From NCBI RefSeq assembly GCF_000179235.2, contig NZ_CP039373.1, forward strand, positions 1,395,860-1,459,859: a DNA stretch of 64,000 nt. The letters are read 5' to 3'. The notes under the pieces are model-generated. The model had not been told where the DNA came from. It worked only from the letters and a program-made list of their open reading frames with translations, and ran no database searches. This DNA comes from Synechococcus sp. CB0101 (GTDB lineage: Bacteria; Cyanobacteriota; Cyanobacteriia; PCC-6307; Cyanobiaceae). The position numbers were made by a program, and so were the translations under genes. Shown piece after piece: positions 20,532 through 28,437 of this stretch; within the stretch, counting starts at the first letter, position 1, and the number at the start of each line of letters is the position of its first letter.

Positions 20532-21154
20532 CCAGCTGCCAGTCGCTTGAGATAAGCCTCGCGGCTACCCGCATTGATCCAACCGGTGGCAATTGTTTTG
20601 CTGCACGCGTGATTCACCCGGCCGCGGTGGATATGCGACGGCCCCGCCGGAAAAATCACGAGCTTGCCCCGTTCGGCCTCCTCATGGTGTTGCTGCCAGT
20701 GAAACTCCGTGCCGGCCTCCTCCACGCTGTTGCAGTAGAGGATCCAGGCGAGCACGCGATGCACGGGCTCGGTGGCTTCGTCGCTGATGGTCCAGTCGCA
20801 GTGCCAGCGCTTGAAACCCTCACCGGGGGCATAGCGCTGCAGGTTGAAGATCGGATTCACAAACAACTGCTGCTCCGGGCAGCACTCGCGGAACAGGGGC
20901 CGCTCCTGCAGATAGCGCTCCAGGCCGGCCGTAACGCCCCGCTGAATCACCTCCGCCAGCGCGAAGGCTTCCGGATCGGAACGATCGATCGCCACCAGGC
21001 TGATGTCGGTCGACACCTTGGCAGGTTCGCCGGCGCCATCCGGCCCAAAGGCCACACCGGGGCGCTGCAGATCAGGGCGACGCTCAAAGAAGGCCATCAC
21101 CCCGTCGGCCAGCGCCTCAAAGCCGGGGTTGCGGTAGCGGGCGATCAGCTCCAT
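20528..21154 (-). CDS. 2-oxoglutarate/Fe(II)-dependent oxygenase family protein
   Basis: The C-terminal half has the double-stranded beta-helix iron-binding pattern: HCDWTISDE (the H-x-D pair), AGTEFHWQQHH, and FPAGPSHIHRGRVN with the distal His and a basic residue for 2-oxoglutarate. The substrate is unknown. ATG at 21154 overlaps the stop of the upstream gene (TGATG), which favours it over the ATG at 21172. The stop codon overlaps the MscS stop codon on the other strand. Confidence 0.75.
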   Translation of the reverse strand: MELIARYRNPGFEALADGVMAFFERRPDLQRPGVAFGPDGAGEPAKVSTDISLVAIDRSDPEAFALAEVIQRGVTAGLERYLQERPLFRECCPEQQLFVNPIFNLQRYAPGEGFKRWHCDWTISDEATEPVHRVLAWILYCNSVEEAGTEFHWQQHHEEAERGKLVIFPAGPSHIHRGRVNHACSKTIATGWINAGSREAYLKRLAAG

Positions 21155-21612
21155 CACCGCTGCTCCTGCCAAGGGATGGCCACCAGCGCATCCAGGCGCT
21201 GCCAGCGCTCTTGATCGGCCACCACCTGATCCTTCAGGCCCACCCGTTCCAGCGCCCGGGCAATGCGCGCCAGCTCGAGCACCTCATCGGCCGGCCCTTG
21301 AGGCAATACCAGCACCTGCTGCTCGGCAGGGTCAGCCATCAGCTGCAGCTCCAGATCCGCCAGCTCCCGTTCAAAAAACACCCGCCGCAGCCGCCCCATC
21401 TGCATCGGGCCGATCGCTTCAGCGAAGGCCTTCAGACCCGCCTCATCCCCACTGCAGCCGCAGTTGAGCGCCAGCCAGATCAGCAGCTTGGCCCAGCTTT
21501 CAGGGCGCCAGAGCGGCGGAAAACTCTCGCGGTGCTGACGCACCAGTTCCGCCAGGGCGAAGTCCACCAGGGTGGCCTGCAGGGCCAGTGGGTCAGGGGA
21601 TGCGGTTGTCAT
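21154..21612 (-). CDS. Conserved hypothetical protein
   Basis: A helical soluble protein of about 152 residues with no recognisable catalytic motif. Notable stretches are LRRVFFERELADLELQLM and a Cys pair (LALNCGCSGDEAGLK). The ATG at 21612 is chosen because an earlier start at 21684 would run across the start of the divergent gene at 21668; 21621 is another option. It is coupled by a TGATG overlap to the downstream oxygenase, suggesting a shared role. Confidence 0.6.
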   Translation of the reverse strand: MTTASPDPLALQATLVDFALAELVRQHRESFPPLWRPESWAKLLIWLALNCGCSGDEAGLKAFAEAIGPMQMGRLRRVFFERELADLELQLMADPAEQQVLVLPQGPADEVLELARIARALERVGLKDQVVADQERWQRLDALVAIPWQEQR

Positions 21613-21667
21613 GCATCCCATCCTCCCCACCGGCCGGCAGACTGAGCAGAGCTGCGCCCGCTTTGCG

Positions 21668-21922
21668 ATGGCCCTGGACTTCAACGATCCCGATCTGGAG
21701 TTCTCCGACCTCGTCTACGCCTATCAGAGCTGGGTGATGGCCGTGATCAACGACGAGAAGCTCGGCGGCGAAGCCCTACTCACCGACGACATCGCCGAGG
21801 ACGCCCTCAATGCGATGCGCTTCCTACCCGGCGAGGTGACCGCCGCCATCGAAACGAGCCTGGCCCGCGTTTACGACGTGGATGCCGATGAGCTGGCCGG
21901 TCTGCTCTTCCCCGAAGACTGA
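21668..21922 (+). CDS. Small acidic conserved hypothetical protein (84 residues)
   Basis: The protein is very acidic, begins MALDFNDPDLEFSDLVYAY and continues with SWVMAVINDEKLGGEALLTDD and DALNAMRFLPGEV. It looks like a compact helical protein. The ATG at 21668 is chosen over an upstream in-frame start at 21572 that would overlap the divergent gene. It lies 11 bp before the methyltransferase gene. The function is unknown. Confidence 0.65.
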   Translation: MALDFNDPDLEFSDLVYAYQSWVMAVINDEKLGGEALLTDDIAEDALNAMRFLPGEVTAAIETSLARVYDVDADELAGLLFPED

Positions 21923-21933
21923 GCAGCACCCCC

Positions 21934-22758
21934 ATGGGCGACTCCAGCTACCTGCTCGGCACCCACGCCGAGGAGCTGGAGCGCCTCCGCTTCCAGCACG
22001 AGCTGTGGCGTCCGCAGGCCCTGGCCGCCTGGCAAAGCGCCGGGCTCGGCCCGGGTGATTGCGTGCTGGACGTGGGCGCCGGTCCCGGCTTCGCAGCCCT
22101 CGATCTGGCGCGGCTGGTGGGCCCGAAAGGCCGGGTGCTCGGCCTCGAGCTCAGCCCCGAATACGTGCAAACCGGCCAACAGCTGGCGGAGGCCGAGGGA
22201 CTCACCCAGCTGGAGCTGCGCCAGCACCAGCTGCTCATCGATCCTTGGCCAGCCGAGGGCTTCGACCTCGCCTGGTGCCGTTGGGTGGCGATGTTCCTGC
22301 CCGATCTGCAGCCGCTGCTGGAGGGGCTGGAGCGATCCCTGCGCCATGGCGGACGCCTGGTGCTGCACGAATACGTGCACTGGGACAGCTTTGGGCTCTA
22401 CCCCCAGGCCGAGGCCGTGGCGCGGTTTGGCCAGGCCTGCCAGACCAGCTTTTGCCAAGCCGGTGGCGACGGGGACGTGAATCGCCGGCTGCCCAGCCTG
22501 CTAGCGGCACGCGGCTGGCAGATTGAGGAGCTCAGGCCGCTGCCGGTGCTGGGCGGGCCAGGCTCCATGGCGGCCCAATGGCTGGAGCGGTTTGTGCCGG
22601 TGTACGGCCCACGGCTGCAGGAGCTGGGGCTGTGGAGCCAGGCCGATGCCGAGGCAGCGGCAGGCGAGATCGATCGCGCGGCCCGCACGCCCGGCAGCTT
22701 CTGGGTGGGACCCACCGTGCTCGAGGTGCGCGCGCAGTGGCAGGGGGCCAACACTTAA
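21934..22758 (+). CDS. Class I SAM-dependent methyltransferase
   Basis: The glycine-rich SAM-binding motif is VLDVGAGPGFAALDLARLVG, followed by motif II (RVLGLELSPEYVQTG) and the acidic post-motif region WPAEGFDLAWCRWVAMFLPD. The Rossmann core makes up roughly residues 40-160. The C-terminal 110 residues probably determine the substrate, which cannot be deduced. The length of 274 residues is common for small-molecule methyltransferases. Confidence 0.8.
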   Translation: MGDSSYLLGTHAEELERLRFQHELWRPQALAAWQSAGLGPGDCVLDVGAGPGFAALDLARLVGPKGRVLGLELSPEYVQTGQQLAEAEGLTQLELRQHQLLIDPWPAEGFDLAWCRWVAMFLPDLQPLLEGLERSLRHGGRLVLHEYVHWDSFGLYPQAEAVARFGQACQTSFCQAGGDGDVNRRLPSLLAARGWQIEELRPLPVLGGPGSMAAQWLERFVPVYGPRLQELGLWSQADAEAAAGEIDRAARTPGSFWVGPTVLEVRAQWQGANT

Positions 22759-22795
22759 AACCACGGCACCCTCAGCGCCAGAGCGCTTCTGAGCC

Positions 22796-23707
22796 ATGCC
22801 CTGGACCTGCGCCGACATCCCCGATCAACGCGGCCGCACAGCACTGATCACAGGAGCCAACAGCGGGCTGGGGCTGGAAACCGCGCGAGCCCTGGCCCAG
22901 CGAGGTGCGCGGGTGGTGCTCGCCTGCCGCAGCCTGGAGCGCGCCGAACAGGCCCGAGCAGAGCTGCAGGCCGATGCTTGCGGCGAGCTGATCCCGCTTG
23001 AGCTGGATCTGGCGGATCTACAGAGCGTGCAGCGCGGTGCCCATCAGGTGGCGGATCAACTGGGCCGGTTGGATCTATTGATCAACAACGCCGGTGTGAT
23101 GGCCCCGCCGCGCCAGCTCAGTGCCCAGGGCCATGAGCTGCAGTTTGCGGTGAATCACCTCGGGCACTTCGCACTCACGCAACAGCTGCTGCCGCTGCTT
23201 GAGCCCGAAGGCCGCGTGGTGCACGTGAGTTCGGGGGCCGCCTACTTCGGCCGGATCGCCTTCGACGACCTGCAAGGTGAGCGGCGCTACGACGCCTGGG
23301 CGGCCTACGCCCAGAGCAAGCTGGCCAACCTGATCACCGCCCTGGAACTGCAGGAGCGGCTCGAGGTAACCGGCAGCAGCGTGCGCTCGATCGCTGCCCA
23401 CCCCGGCCTGGCCCGCACCAATCTCCAGCCCACCTCGGTGGCGGCCCGGGGCTCGCGCCTGGAGGCGCTGGCCTACCGCCTGATGGATCCGCTGTTCCAG
23501 AGCGCTGCCATGGGGGCACTGCCTCAGCTCTATGCGGCCACGGCAGCAGACGCGCAGCCGAACGCGTTTTATGGCCCTGGCGGCCCGGGGAACCTCAAGG
23601 GCTACCCCAAGGCCTGCCGGATGGCTCCTGCCGCGCGCGATGCCGCCACACGGCAGCGCCTGTGGCGCGTGAGCGAAGAACTCGTGGGGAATGCTCTGGG
23701 CAGTTGA
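22796..23707 (+). CDS. Short-chain dehydrogenase/reductase, retinol-dehydrogenase-like
   Basis: The NAD(P)-binding motif [18 protein letters not shown], the NNAGVM segment, and the catalytic VSSGAAYFG with Y-x-x-x-K (YAQSKLAN) are all present. The combination resembles the retinol-dehydrogenase or protochlorophyllide-reductase-like branch of extended SDRs. The substrate is not identified. It lies 37 bp after the methyltransferase gene. Confidence 0.85.
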   Translation: MPWTCADIPDQRGRTALITGANSGLGLETARALAQRGARVVLACRSLERAEQARAELQADACGELIPLELDLADLQSVQRGAHQVADQLGRLDLLINNAGVMAPPRQLSAQGHELQFAVNHLGHFALTQQLLPLLEPEGRVVHVSSGAAYFGRIAFDDLQGERRYDAWAAYAQSKLANLITALELQERLEVTGSSVRSIAAHPGLARTNLQPTSVAARGSRLEALAYRLMDPLFQSAAMGALPQLYAATAADAQPNAFYGPGGPGNLKGYPKACRMAPAARDAATRQRLWRVSEELVGNALGS

Positions 23708-23717
23708 TTCACCCGTT

Positions 23718-23879
23718 TTGACCCCACCGATCACTGCCGAGCCCTCTGTGCTGGAGCTCCTGCGCCGCCCGGATCCAGAGGATTGGCTTGGCCCCCTTCG
23801 CCCCTGGGTCAGCCTCTGCCGCCGCGGCGTCGACCCGCAGGAGGCCTGGCGGTACTTGAAGCAGTCCCGCCAGGGATAG
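23718..23879 (+). CDS. Possible short protein (about 53 residues)
   Basis: An open frame starts with a TTG at 23718 (an ATG at 23691 would overlap the SDR gene). The product contains [18 protein letters not shown] and [18 protein letters not shown], a helical pattern plausible for a small protein. Nothing else supports it. Confidence 0.35.
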   Translation: MTPPITAEPSVLELLRRPDPEDWLGPLRPWVSLCRRGVDPQEAWRYLKQSRQG

Positions 23880-23907
23880 TGGAGCTGTGACTGGCCTAGG
23901 TAAACAC

Positions 23908-24237
23908 TCAGCCCAACGCACTTGCTCGATGAACCCAGTCCGAGAGCTTGGCTGGCGTGATACGACCAGTCGCACTCCCGACATACTGGGAGTTGTTCAC
24001 GAGGGAGACGGTTGGAGTAGCTCTGACGCCAAACTGGTCAGCAAGACCCGGATTCTGACTAGCGTCAACTCGAACAACGGCGATTTGGTCACCGAATTGC
24101 GCAGCCACTGCATCTACCGCTGCGGAAACACTCTTACAAGGCTCACAATCGGGCTGGGTAAACTCAACGAGGGTCACTAGGCCACCAGCCACGGCCTGCA
24201 GCGCCTGGTCATCAAGGGTCGAAAAGGATTTAGTCAT
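23908..24237 (-). CDS. Thioredoxin-fold protein with a double-glycine-like N-terminus
   Basis: The fold is thioredoxin-like: strand VTLVEF, active site CEPC (Cys31 and Cys34, in place of the usual CGPC), and the cis-proline region GVRATPTVSL. At 109 residues it is of normal thioredoxin length. Its first 19 residues, MTKSFSTLDDQALQAVAGG, resemble the L-x-x-V-x-G-G leader of the peptide genes that follow to the right, but they also align with the normal first strand and helix of thioredoxins. Whether this is a processed leader is unresolved. It is upstream-flanked by a 710-bp region without genes. Confidence 0.8.
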   Translation of the reverse strand: MTKSFSTLDDQALQAVAGGLVTLVEFTQPDCEPCKSVSAAVDAVAAQFGDQIAVVRVDASQNPGLADQFGVRATPTVSLVNNSQYVGSATGRITPAKLSDWVHRASALG

Positions 24238-24947
24238 GGGAAGAACTCCTTAGGGGTGAAACTGAGAAGCACCGACGAGCGGAGCCCTCAATGCACCCAG
24301 ACTGACCGAACCATGGAGATCAAACCAGATCAAAACCAAGAACAGTTCCGGGGAAAATCCAGTGAACCGAGCCGTGCCCACAAGAACCCAAGGAAGCCGA
24401 CTCCTTATCCGAGCCGGCATGCAACTGCGAGCAGCAAGAACAGGAAACACATAGGCAAGCACAGGCATACTCTGATCTCACAGACACGGCCACACAGCAC
24501 AAACAAAGAACCAACAGCAATGATGAACGCCAAAGAGTGGCCCTGAACGAGCCAGATCTTGACACCTCAAGCCGGCCACTAATCGAGGCCCCGGCAAGGC
24601 AGACAACGGCAATCAGAGCATGGCATTTAATACGCTGATTGAACTGAACCAGAGAATTAGCTCTGCAAAGACTGGAAAAGTGCTCAACTGGGAGCACTCC
24701 ACAGTCACCTTGCCACGAACGCTCACGAAGAATGGCGGAGGGGCAAAACGAAAGGCCGCCGCTTTGCCTACGCCCCATCAGCGAAGGCAGCGCCATCACT
24801 TACAAAAGACGCCTGCAAAGGGCAAGAGGATGCCCCAAGGAGCGAGGACCGCTCAGTCATTATTTGGCGACTTTCAAGGAACTGTTTAAAAGGGCTCCAG
24901 GGCTTTCACCCCAGAGCCCAAAGGCAGAAATGGCCAGTAACCACAAA
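24238..24947. other. Gene-poor stretch between thioredoxin and the peptide array
   Basis: No convincing gene is visible. Open frames in this region (24256-24546, 24320-24799, 24620-24889) have no recognisable composition or motif and overlap each other in opposite directions. A sequence at 24348-24363 (CCGGGGAAAATCCAGT) resembles the dyad motif found before the peptide genes, at reduced match. A terminator at 24888-24919 closes the transcript entering from the right. Confidence 0.5.
24888..24919 (-). terminator. Rho-independent terminator after the peptide gene at 24948-25271
   Basis: Read on the minus strand, an inverted repeat GGGCTC / GAGCCC with an inner GGG/CCC stem is followed by TTTT. 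It starts 28 bp after the peptide stop codon. Confidence 0.75.
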
Positions 24948-25271
24948 CTAAGCAGTGCGATCCGCAATCATCTGCTGAATGGTCTCTTCGCCATATTTGG
25001 CAATCAAAGCCTGCTCAAAGCTGTCAAGACTTTCCGTCATAAGACGGTTCGAATCTCTGATAGCATCTAATCCGGAGCGCCTTTCACGCTGCTGCTTCAA
25101 CAGCTCACTACCGGCGCTTACGTTATTGTCGAGGGCCATGGTCGTTACAACTCCTTCCCAGACATTGAAGGGCGCCGCCACTGCTTGAAAGATTGCGCCA
25201 GCATTACCTCCTGAAACACAGGAAAGATCTGAATCCGTAACAGCGACATGAGCGGATTGTAGGGTTTTCAT
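24948..25271 (-). CDS. Double-glycine-leader peptide precursor, type B (107 residues)
   Basis: The N-terminus reads MKTLQSAHVAVTDSDLSCVS followed by Gly-Gly (residues 21-22), the class of leader cut after GG by bacteriocin-processing peptidases. The core begins NAGAIFQAVAAPFNVWEGVV, which is hydrophobic, and continues as a charged helix (LLKQQRERRSGLDAIRDSNR). The leader is related to those of the type B genes at 29848 and 31228. The upstream 5'UTR hairpin and promoter are conserved with those genes. Its partner type A gene at 28086 is now separated from it by an inserted element. The start is fixed by the conserved leader. Confidence 0.75.
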   Translation of the reverse strand: MKTLQSAHVAVTDSDLSCVSGGNAGAIFQAVAAPFNVWEGVVTTMALDNNVSAGSELLKQQRERRSGLDAIRDSNRLMTESLDSFEQALIAKYGEETIQQMIADRTA

Positions 25272-25293
25272 TGAAGATTAGCAATTGGACAGT

Positions 25294-25311
25294 GGAGGGC
25301 TTTCTCCCTCC
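25294..25311 (-). promoter_or_regulatory. 5'UTR hairpin of the peptide gene at 24948-25271
   Basis: Stem GGAGGG / CCCTCC with a six-base loop lies about 23 bases upstream of the ATG. The same hairpin occurs at 30170-30187 and 31571-31588 before the other type B genes, so it is conserved while the cores diverge. Confidence 0.6.
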
Positions 25312-25320
25312 GACATATGA

Positions 25321-25349
25321 ATCATGTCTGGCCAGCGATGGATTACCAA
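25321..25349 (-). promoter_or_regulatory. Candidate promoter of the peptide gene at 24948-25271
   Basis: On the minus strand, TTGGTA and CATGAT are separated by 17 bases. Both boxes and the spacing are kept at 30197-30225 and 31598-31626. Confidence 0.45.
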
Positions 25350-25369
25350 GGAGAGAATACGGGTGCTTG

Positions 25370-25385
25370 CCAGGGAATTTCTGGT
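25370..25385. promoter_or_regulatory. Candidate operator, CCAG-N7-CTGG dyad
   Basis: The near-palindrome CCAGGGAATTTCTGGT is centred 31 bp upstream of the -35 box centre. It occurs at the same distance before the other two type B genes (30246-30261, 31647-31662). The position fits an activator binding site. Confidence 0.5.
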
Positions 25386-25387
25386 GA

Positions 25388-25399
25388 GCTTGTGGGCCC
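25388..25399. repeat. Target-site duplication, left copy, of the ISAs1-like element
   Basis: GCTTGTGGGCCC occurs here and again at 27866-27877, on the two sides of the inserted element. Twelve bases is slightly longer than the 8-10 usually given for ISAs1, so the outer bases may match by chance. Confidence 0.8.
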
Positions 25400-25411
25400 A
25401 AGGCCTATTAG

Positions 25412-26627
25412 GGAAATTCTGGAAAACCCAGCCCGTCTGCGCGAAAATGAACCTGTAATCGCAGACCAGGACTGGGTTGATGGGCGGCAAGCAGCTCGGT
25501 TTCACGGACTATGAGCTGACCACGGCCAAGAAGCGCACCAAGCGCGAGAAATTTCTCTCCGAGATGGAGGCTGTGGTGCCTTGGCAGGCACTCATCGATC
25601 TGATCGAGCCGCACTACCCCAAGGCGAGCAAGAAAGGCGGCAGGCCTCCCTATCCGCTGGCAACGATGCTGCGCATTCATCTGCTGCAGCAGTGGTACTC
25701 CCTCAGCGATCCGGCCATGGAAGAGGCCTTGATCGAGGTGCCCACCATGCGCCGCTTTGCCGGCATCGAGCTGATCAGCGATCGGATCCCGGACGAGACC
25801 ACGATCCTCACGTTCCGCCATCTGCTTGAGAAGCATGGGCTGGGTGAGCAGATTTTTGACACCGTCAAAGCGCTCCTGGCCGCTCGGGGCGTAACCATGC
25901 GTCAGGGCACGATCGTCGATGCCACCTTGATCGCAGCGCCCAGCTCCACCAAGAACAAAGATGGGAAGCGGGATCCGGAGATGCACCAGACCAAAAAGGG
26001 CAACCAGTGGTACTTCGGCATGAAGGTCCACGCCGGCGTTGACAAGGACTCAGGCCTGATCCATTCGGTTGTCGTCACCGCCGCCAACGTGCACGACCTC
26101 ACCCCGGCAGCTGAGCTACTGCATGGAGATGAGGAGGTGGTGTACGGCGATGCTGGCTACCAGGGCATCGCCAAGAGACCAGAAATGGCTGGCAAGACAG
26201 CGGAGTTCAGAGTGGCGATGCGGCCCGGCACGCGCAGGGCTCTTCCTGACACCCCGGATGGGAGGGTGCAGGATCTGATCGAGACGGCCAAAGCTCACAT
26301 CCGCTCCAAGGTTGAGCATCCCTTCCGTGTGATCAAGCAGCAGTTCGGCTTTCAAAAGACCCGGCTGCGAGGCTTGGCCAAGAACCGCTGCAAAATCAAC
26401 GTGCTTGCGGCACTGTCGAATCTGTACCAGGCCCGACGACAATTACTCGCGACAGTGTGAACAGGGACTTGGTGTGCCTGCACACCTCTATTTAGCCTCA
26501 AAACCAGCCGAAAGTGGCTGGATATGTGAGCCAAGGTCATCAAAAAATGGCCTCAGAGGCAATTTGCAGCCAAAACCACTCTTTCTGCTCGCTGCCGCCG
26601 CTCAAACACCGCTTGTCCAGAGTTTCC
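25412..26627 (+). mobile_element. IS5-type insertion sequence, nested
   Basis: Terminal inverted repeats are GGAAATTCTGGAAAA at the left and GGAAACTCTGGACAA read inward from the right (13 of 15 matching). The element is bounded by TTAG at 25408-25411 and 26628-26631, which agrees with the YTAR target duplication of the IS5 subgroup. The length is 1,216 bp, and the transposase is intact. It landed 8 bp inside the left terminal repeat of the ISAs1-like element. Confidence 0.85.
25477..26460 (+). CDS. IS5-family transposase, intact
   Basis: A DDE transposase of 327 residues. The N-terminal region has the IS5 pattern WQALIDLIEPHYPK, the catalytic Asp is in GTIVDATLIAAPSSTKN, a second Asp in VYGDAGYQG and the Glu in the C-terminal segment AHIRSKVEHPFRVIKQQFGF (R-x-x-x-E-H). 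No frameshift or stop interrupts it. The ATG at 25480 is an equally good start. It is the only gene in the IS5-type element. Confidence 0.92.
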   Translation: MMGGKQLGFTDYELTTAKKRTKREKFLSEMEAVVPWQALIDLIEPHYPKASKKGGRPPYPLATMLRIHLLQQWYSLSDPAMEEALIEVPTMRRFAGIELISDRIPDETTILTFRHLLEKHGLGEQIFDTVKALLAARGVTMRQGTIVDATLIAAPSSTKNKDGKRDPEMHQTKKGNQWYFGMKVHAGVDKDSGLIHSVVVTAANVHDLTPAAELLHGDEEVVYGDAGYQGIAKRPEMAGKTAEFRVAMRPGTRRALPDTPDGRVQDLIETAKAHIRSKVEHPFRVIKQQFGFQKTRLRGLAKNRCKINVLAALSNLYQARRQLLATV

Positions 26628-26677
26628 TTAGAAGTTTGTCCTCGTAGCCCTGGCTGGGCCGCTGCGCTTACGGTGCC

Positions 26678-27857
26678 GTGCGCGGGAACCGCTCCTGTCC
26701 ATTTGCTTCCGAGCCCGCCACTTCGCCAGTCGCTGTAAGCGATCTGATCAGCTTCCTCAAGGCGCTGCCAGACTGCCGGATGCGCCGGGGTATCCGCTTT
26801 CCCCAGTGGTGGATGCTGCTGGTGGCCATCCTCTCGATTCTGAGCGGCCAGGGCTCGCTGGTGGGGATGGAGCGTGTCGTCAAACGCTGAACGAGCTCCT
26901 GGGCACCGATTTCGGCAAGTCGCCCTCGGATTCCACGTTCCGGCTTCTGCTCGCCCAGTTGGATGTGCCTGGCTTTGAGACCCTGCTCCGCGACTGGATG
27001 GCGGCTCAACCGGGTGTGACAGAAGCGCTGGATACCTTGGTGTGTGATGGCAAGACGCTGCGCGGTTCCATCGCTGAGAACGAAGCCGGCGCAGCGCGTT
27101 TCATTGCCCAGGTAAGCCTCTACTCCCAATCGCTGGGCGTGGCGATTTCGCAGGCCACATACTCCACCGACGCTAGTGGTGAGATCCAGGCGCTGCGCCA
27201 GTTACTGGAGGCCATCGAGCTCGAGGGAGTGCTTGTGCAGGCTGATGCGCTGCATGCGAACCGCCCTTTTTCTCTACCTCGCTGAGCGCGGCGCCGACTT
27301 CCTGATCGCCGTCAAACATGGGCGCCGCAAAGGGTTCCAGTTGATCCGAGATCGGCTCACCTACAGCCGCCGAATCCCCTGGCGCACCAGTAAGAGGGAA
27401 ATTAGGCGAGGTCGTAACATCACCTGGAAGCTGCGGGCGATGCCGGCTCCGGAGTGGGTGATGGAGCAGTGGCCGGGAAGTGCGACGATCAGCGCCTTGC
27501 GTAGCCATGGCATTCGCGAGGGCAAGCCGCAGGACGAGACCCGTTACTACGTCTCGAGTTTGCGCACCGGTGCTAAGTCCCTACTCAGAGCAATCCGCCA
27601 GCGCTGGTCGATCGAAAACAGCTGGCACTGGGTACGGGACGCGCCGCTGCGAGAAGACGCCCACCGCTACCGGGAGAACAACGGAGTCCAAATCCTGGCC
27701 ACGCTGCGGAGCCTGGCCATCAATGCCCTACGGCTCGATGGGACCTGGTCGATCACCGCGGGCATCGCCGCCCTGGCTCATGACATCAAGGGGTTGCGCA
27801 GACTGCTGGGGTGGCAAGAGCCCGCGACGACAGCGAGCTACTCAGGGCGACTTCTAA
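26678..27857 (+). pseudogene. ISAs1-family transposase, broken by frameshifts
   Basis: Three frames together make one ISAs1-type DDE transposase. The first frame carries LISFLKALPDCRMRRGIRFP and ends at 26890. The second resumes with TLNELLGTDFGKSPSDSTFR, contains VCDGKTLRGS (catalytic Asp) and ends at 27285. The third gives ALFLYLAERGADFLIAVKHG and the conserved RQRWSIENSWHWVRDAPLRED with the catalytic Glu. The breaks lie near 26880-26890 and at the T-rich run near 27263-27272. The third frame lacks a stop inside the element, whereas a TAA at 27855 lies in another frame, so a third shift near the 3' end is likely. Confidence 0.85.
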
Positions 27858-27865
27858 TAGGCCTT

Positions 27866-27877
27866 GCTTGTGGGCCC
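27866..27877. repeat. Target-site duplication, right copy, of the ISAs1-like element
   Basis: GCTTGTGGGCCC, identical to 25388-25399. The sequence that follows (from 27883) aligns with the right half of the intergenic module at 30283 and 31685. Confidence 0.8.
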
Positions 27878-27962
27878 TCTTCTTCCGGATGGGAGGCGCG
27901 ACGACAGCTTCGACAAACACACAGCCGGCTGGAGCCAAACGACTTCACCCATAGAAAGCTAG

Positions 27963-28000
27963 AAATAAAAAACACTCCAGGAGGCAAACCCCCGGAGTGT
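27963..28000 (-). terminator. Rho-independent terminator after the peptide gene at 28086-28430
   Basis: On the minus strand ACACTCC pairs with GGAGTGT and is followed by a T-rich run. The copies at 30351-30389 and 31752-31788 have ACGCTCC/GGAGCGT, so both arms changed together, which supports a real RNA stem. Confidence 0.85.
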
Positions 28001-28085
28001 CATTACATACAGCAATCTGCTGCATCTAACAAGAGCCGCTGGGCTACGGAAAGACATCGAACCCAGGCATTGATCAGAAGACCGG

Positions 28086-28430
28086 CTATTTCCTCCAGAC
28101 AAGTGCGGCAGGATCCCAGGCAGCAGCAGTAATAATCGTCCCCGCAGATGATCCACCAATAATCGCAGCCTTGGTCCCCGCCGAGAGGCCTTCTTTATAC
28201 ACCTCAACACGAATAGGCTCAGCCGAGCTGACCGAACGAAAACTCCCTGTTGAGTAAGAACCTACAGAACCTGTGCTTGACGCGAGAGAGCGCGATGAAC
28301 TCGACAATGGCTTAGTCATTGGACCAGATTTGACCGAAGAGGTCAGCGCCCTGCCGAGCGATGAAAAACTCCCGCCGACAGCTTCTGAAAGCACCTTGTC
28401 GACGACTGGCCGACCAAGTTGAGGTTGCAT
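28086..28430 (-). CDS. Double-glycine-leader peptide precursor, type A, 5' end altered by IS256
   Basis: The leader reads MQPQLGRPVVDKVLSEAVGG with Gly-Gly at residues 19-20. A serine-rich linker follows (SSSSRSLASSTGSVG), then PIRVEVYKEGLSAGTKAAII and a hydrophobic tail with AAAWDPAALVW. From CAACTTGG onward it is very close to the gene at 30463-30825, but the sequence diverges upstream of that point, 8 bp before the IS256 end, so the present ATG is probably not the original one. Its tail differs from those of the other two type A genes (GGSSAGTIITAA in place of GLYSAGTVVDFI). Expression after IS256 insertion is uncertain because the native promoter is gone. Confidence 0.7.
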   Translation of the reverse strand: MQPQLGRPVVDKVLSEAVGGSFSSLGRALTSSVKSGPMTKPLSSSSRSLASSTGSVGSYSTGSFRSVSSAEPIRVEVYKEGLSAGTKAAIIGGSSAGTIITAAAWDPAALVWRK

Positions 28431-28437
28431 CCCTTGG

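Larger units (their letters stand above)
25400..27865 (+). mobile_element. ISAs1-like insertion sequence, interrupted by an IS5-type element
   Basis: The right end, read inward, begins AAGGCCTATTAGAAGT. The left end begins AAGGCCTATTAG and then breaks, continuing as TTAGAAGTTTGTCCTCGTAG at 26628, after the nested element. With the insert and one TTAG copy removed, the element is about 1,246 bp, normal for ISAs1. It is flanked by 12-bp direct repeats. The transposase inside is frameshifted, so the element is probably not autonomous now. It splits an intergenic module that is intact in the other two copies of the array. Confidence 0.85.

Noticed and set aside
24320-24799. Minus-strand Cys-rich open frame between the thioredoxin and the array
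   Set aside because: It has no leader, no ribosome site and overlaps other equally weak frames; the Cys clusters follow from repeated TGC/TGT codons without a pattern.
26461-26630. Additional gene between the two nested elements
   Set aside because: This stretch is the right end of the IS5-type element up to its terminal repeat; no start or domain is present.
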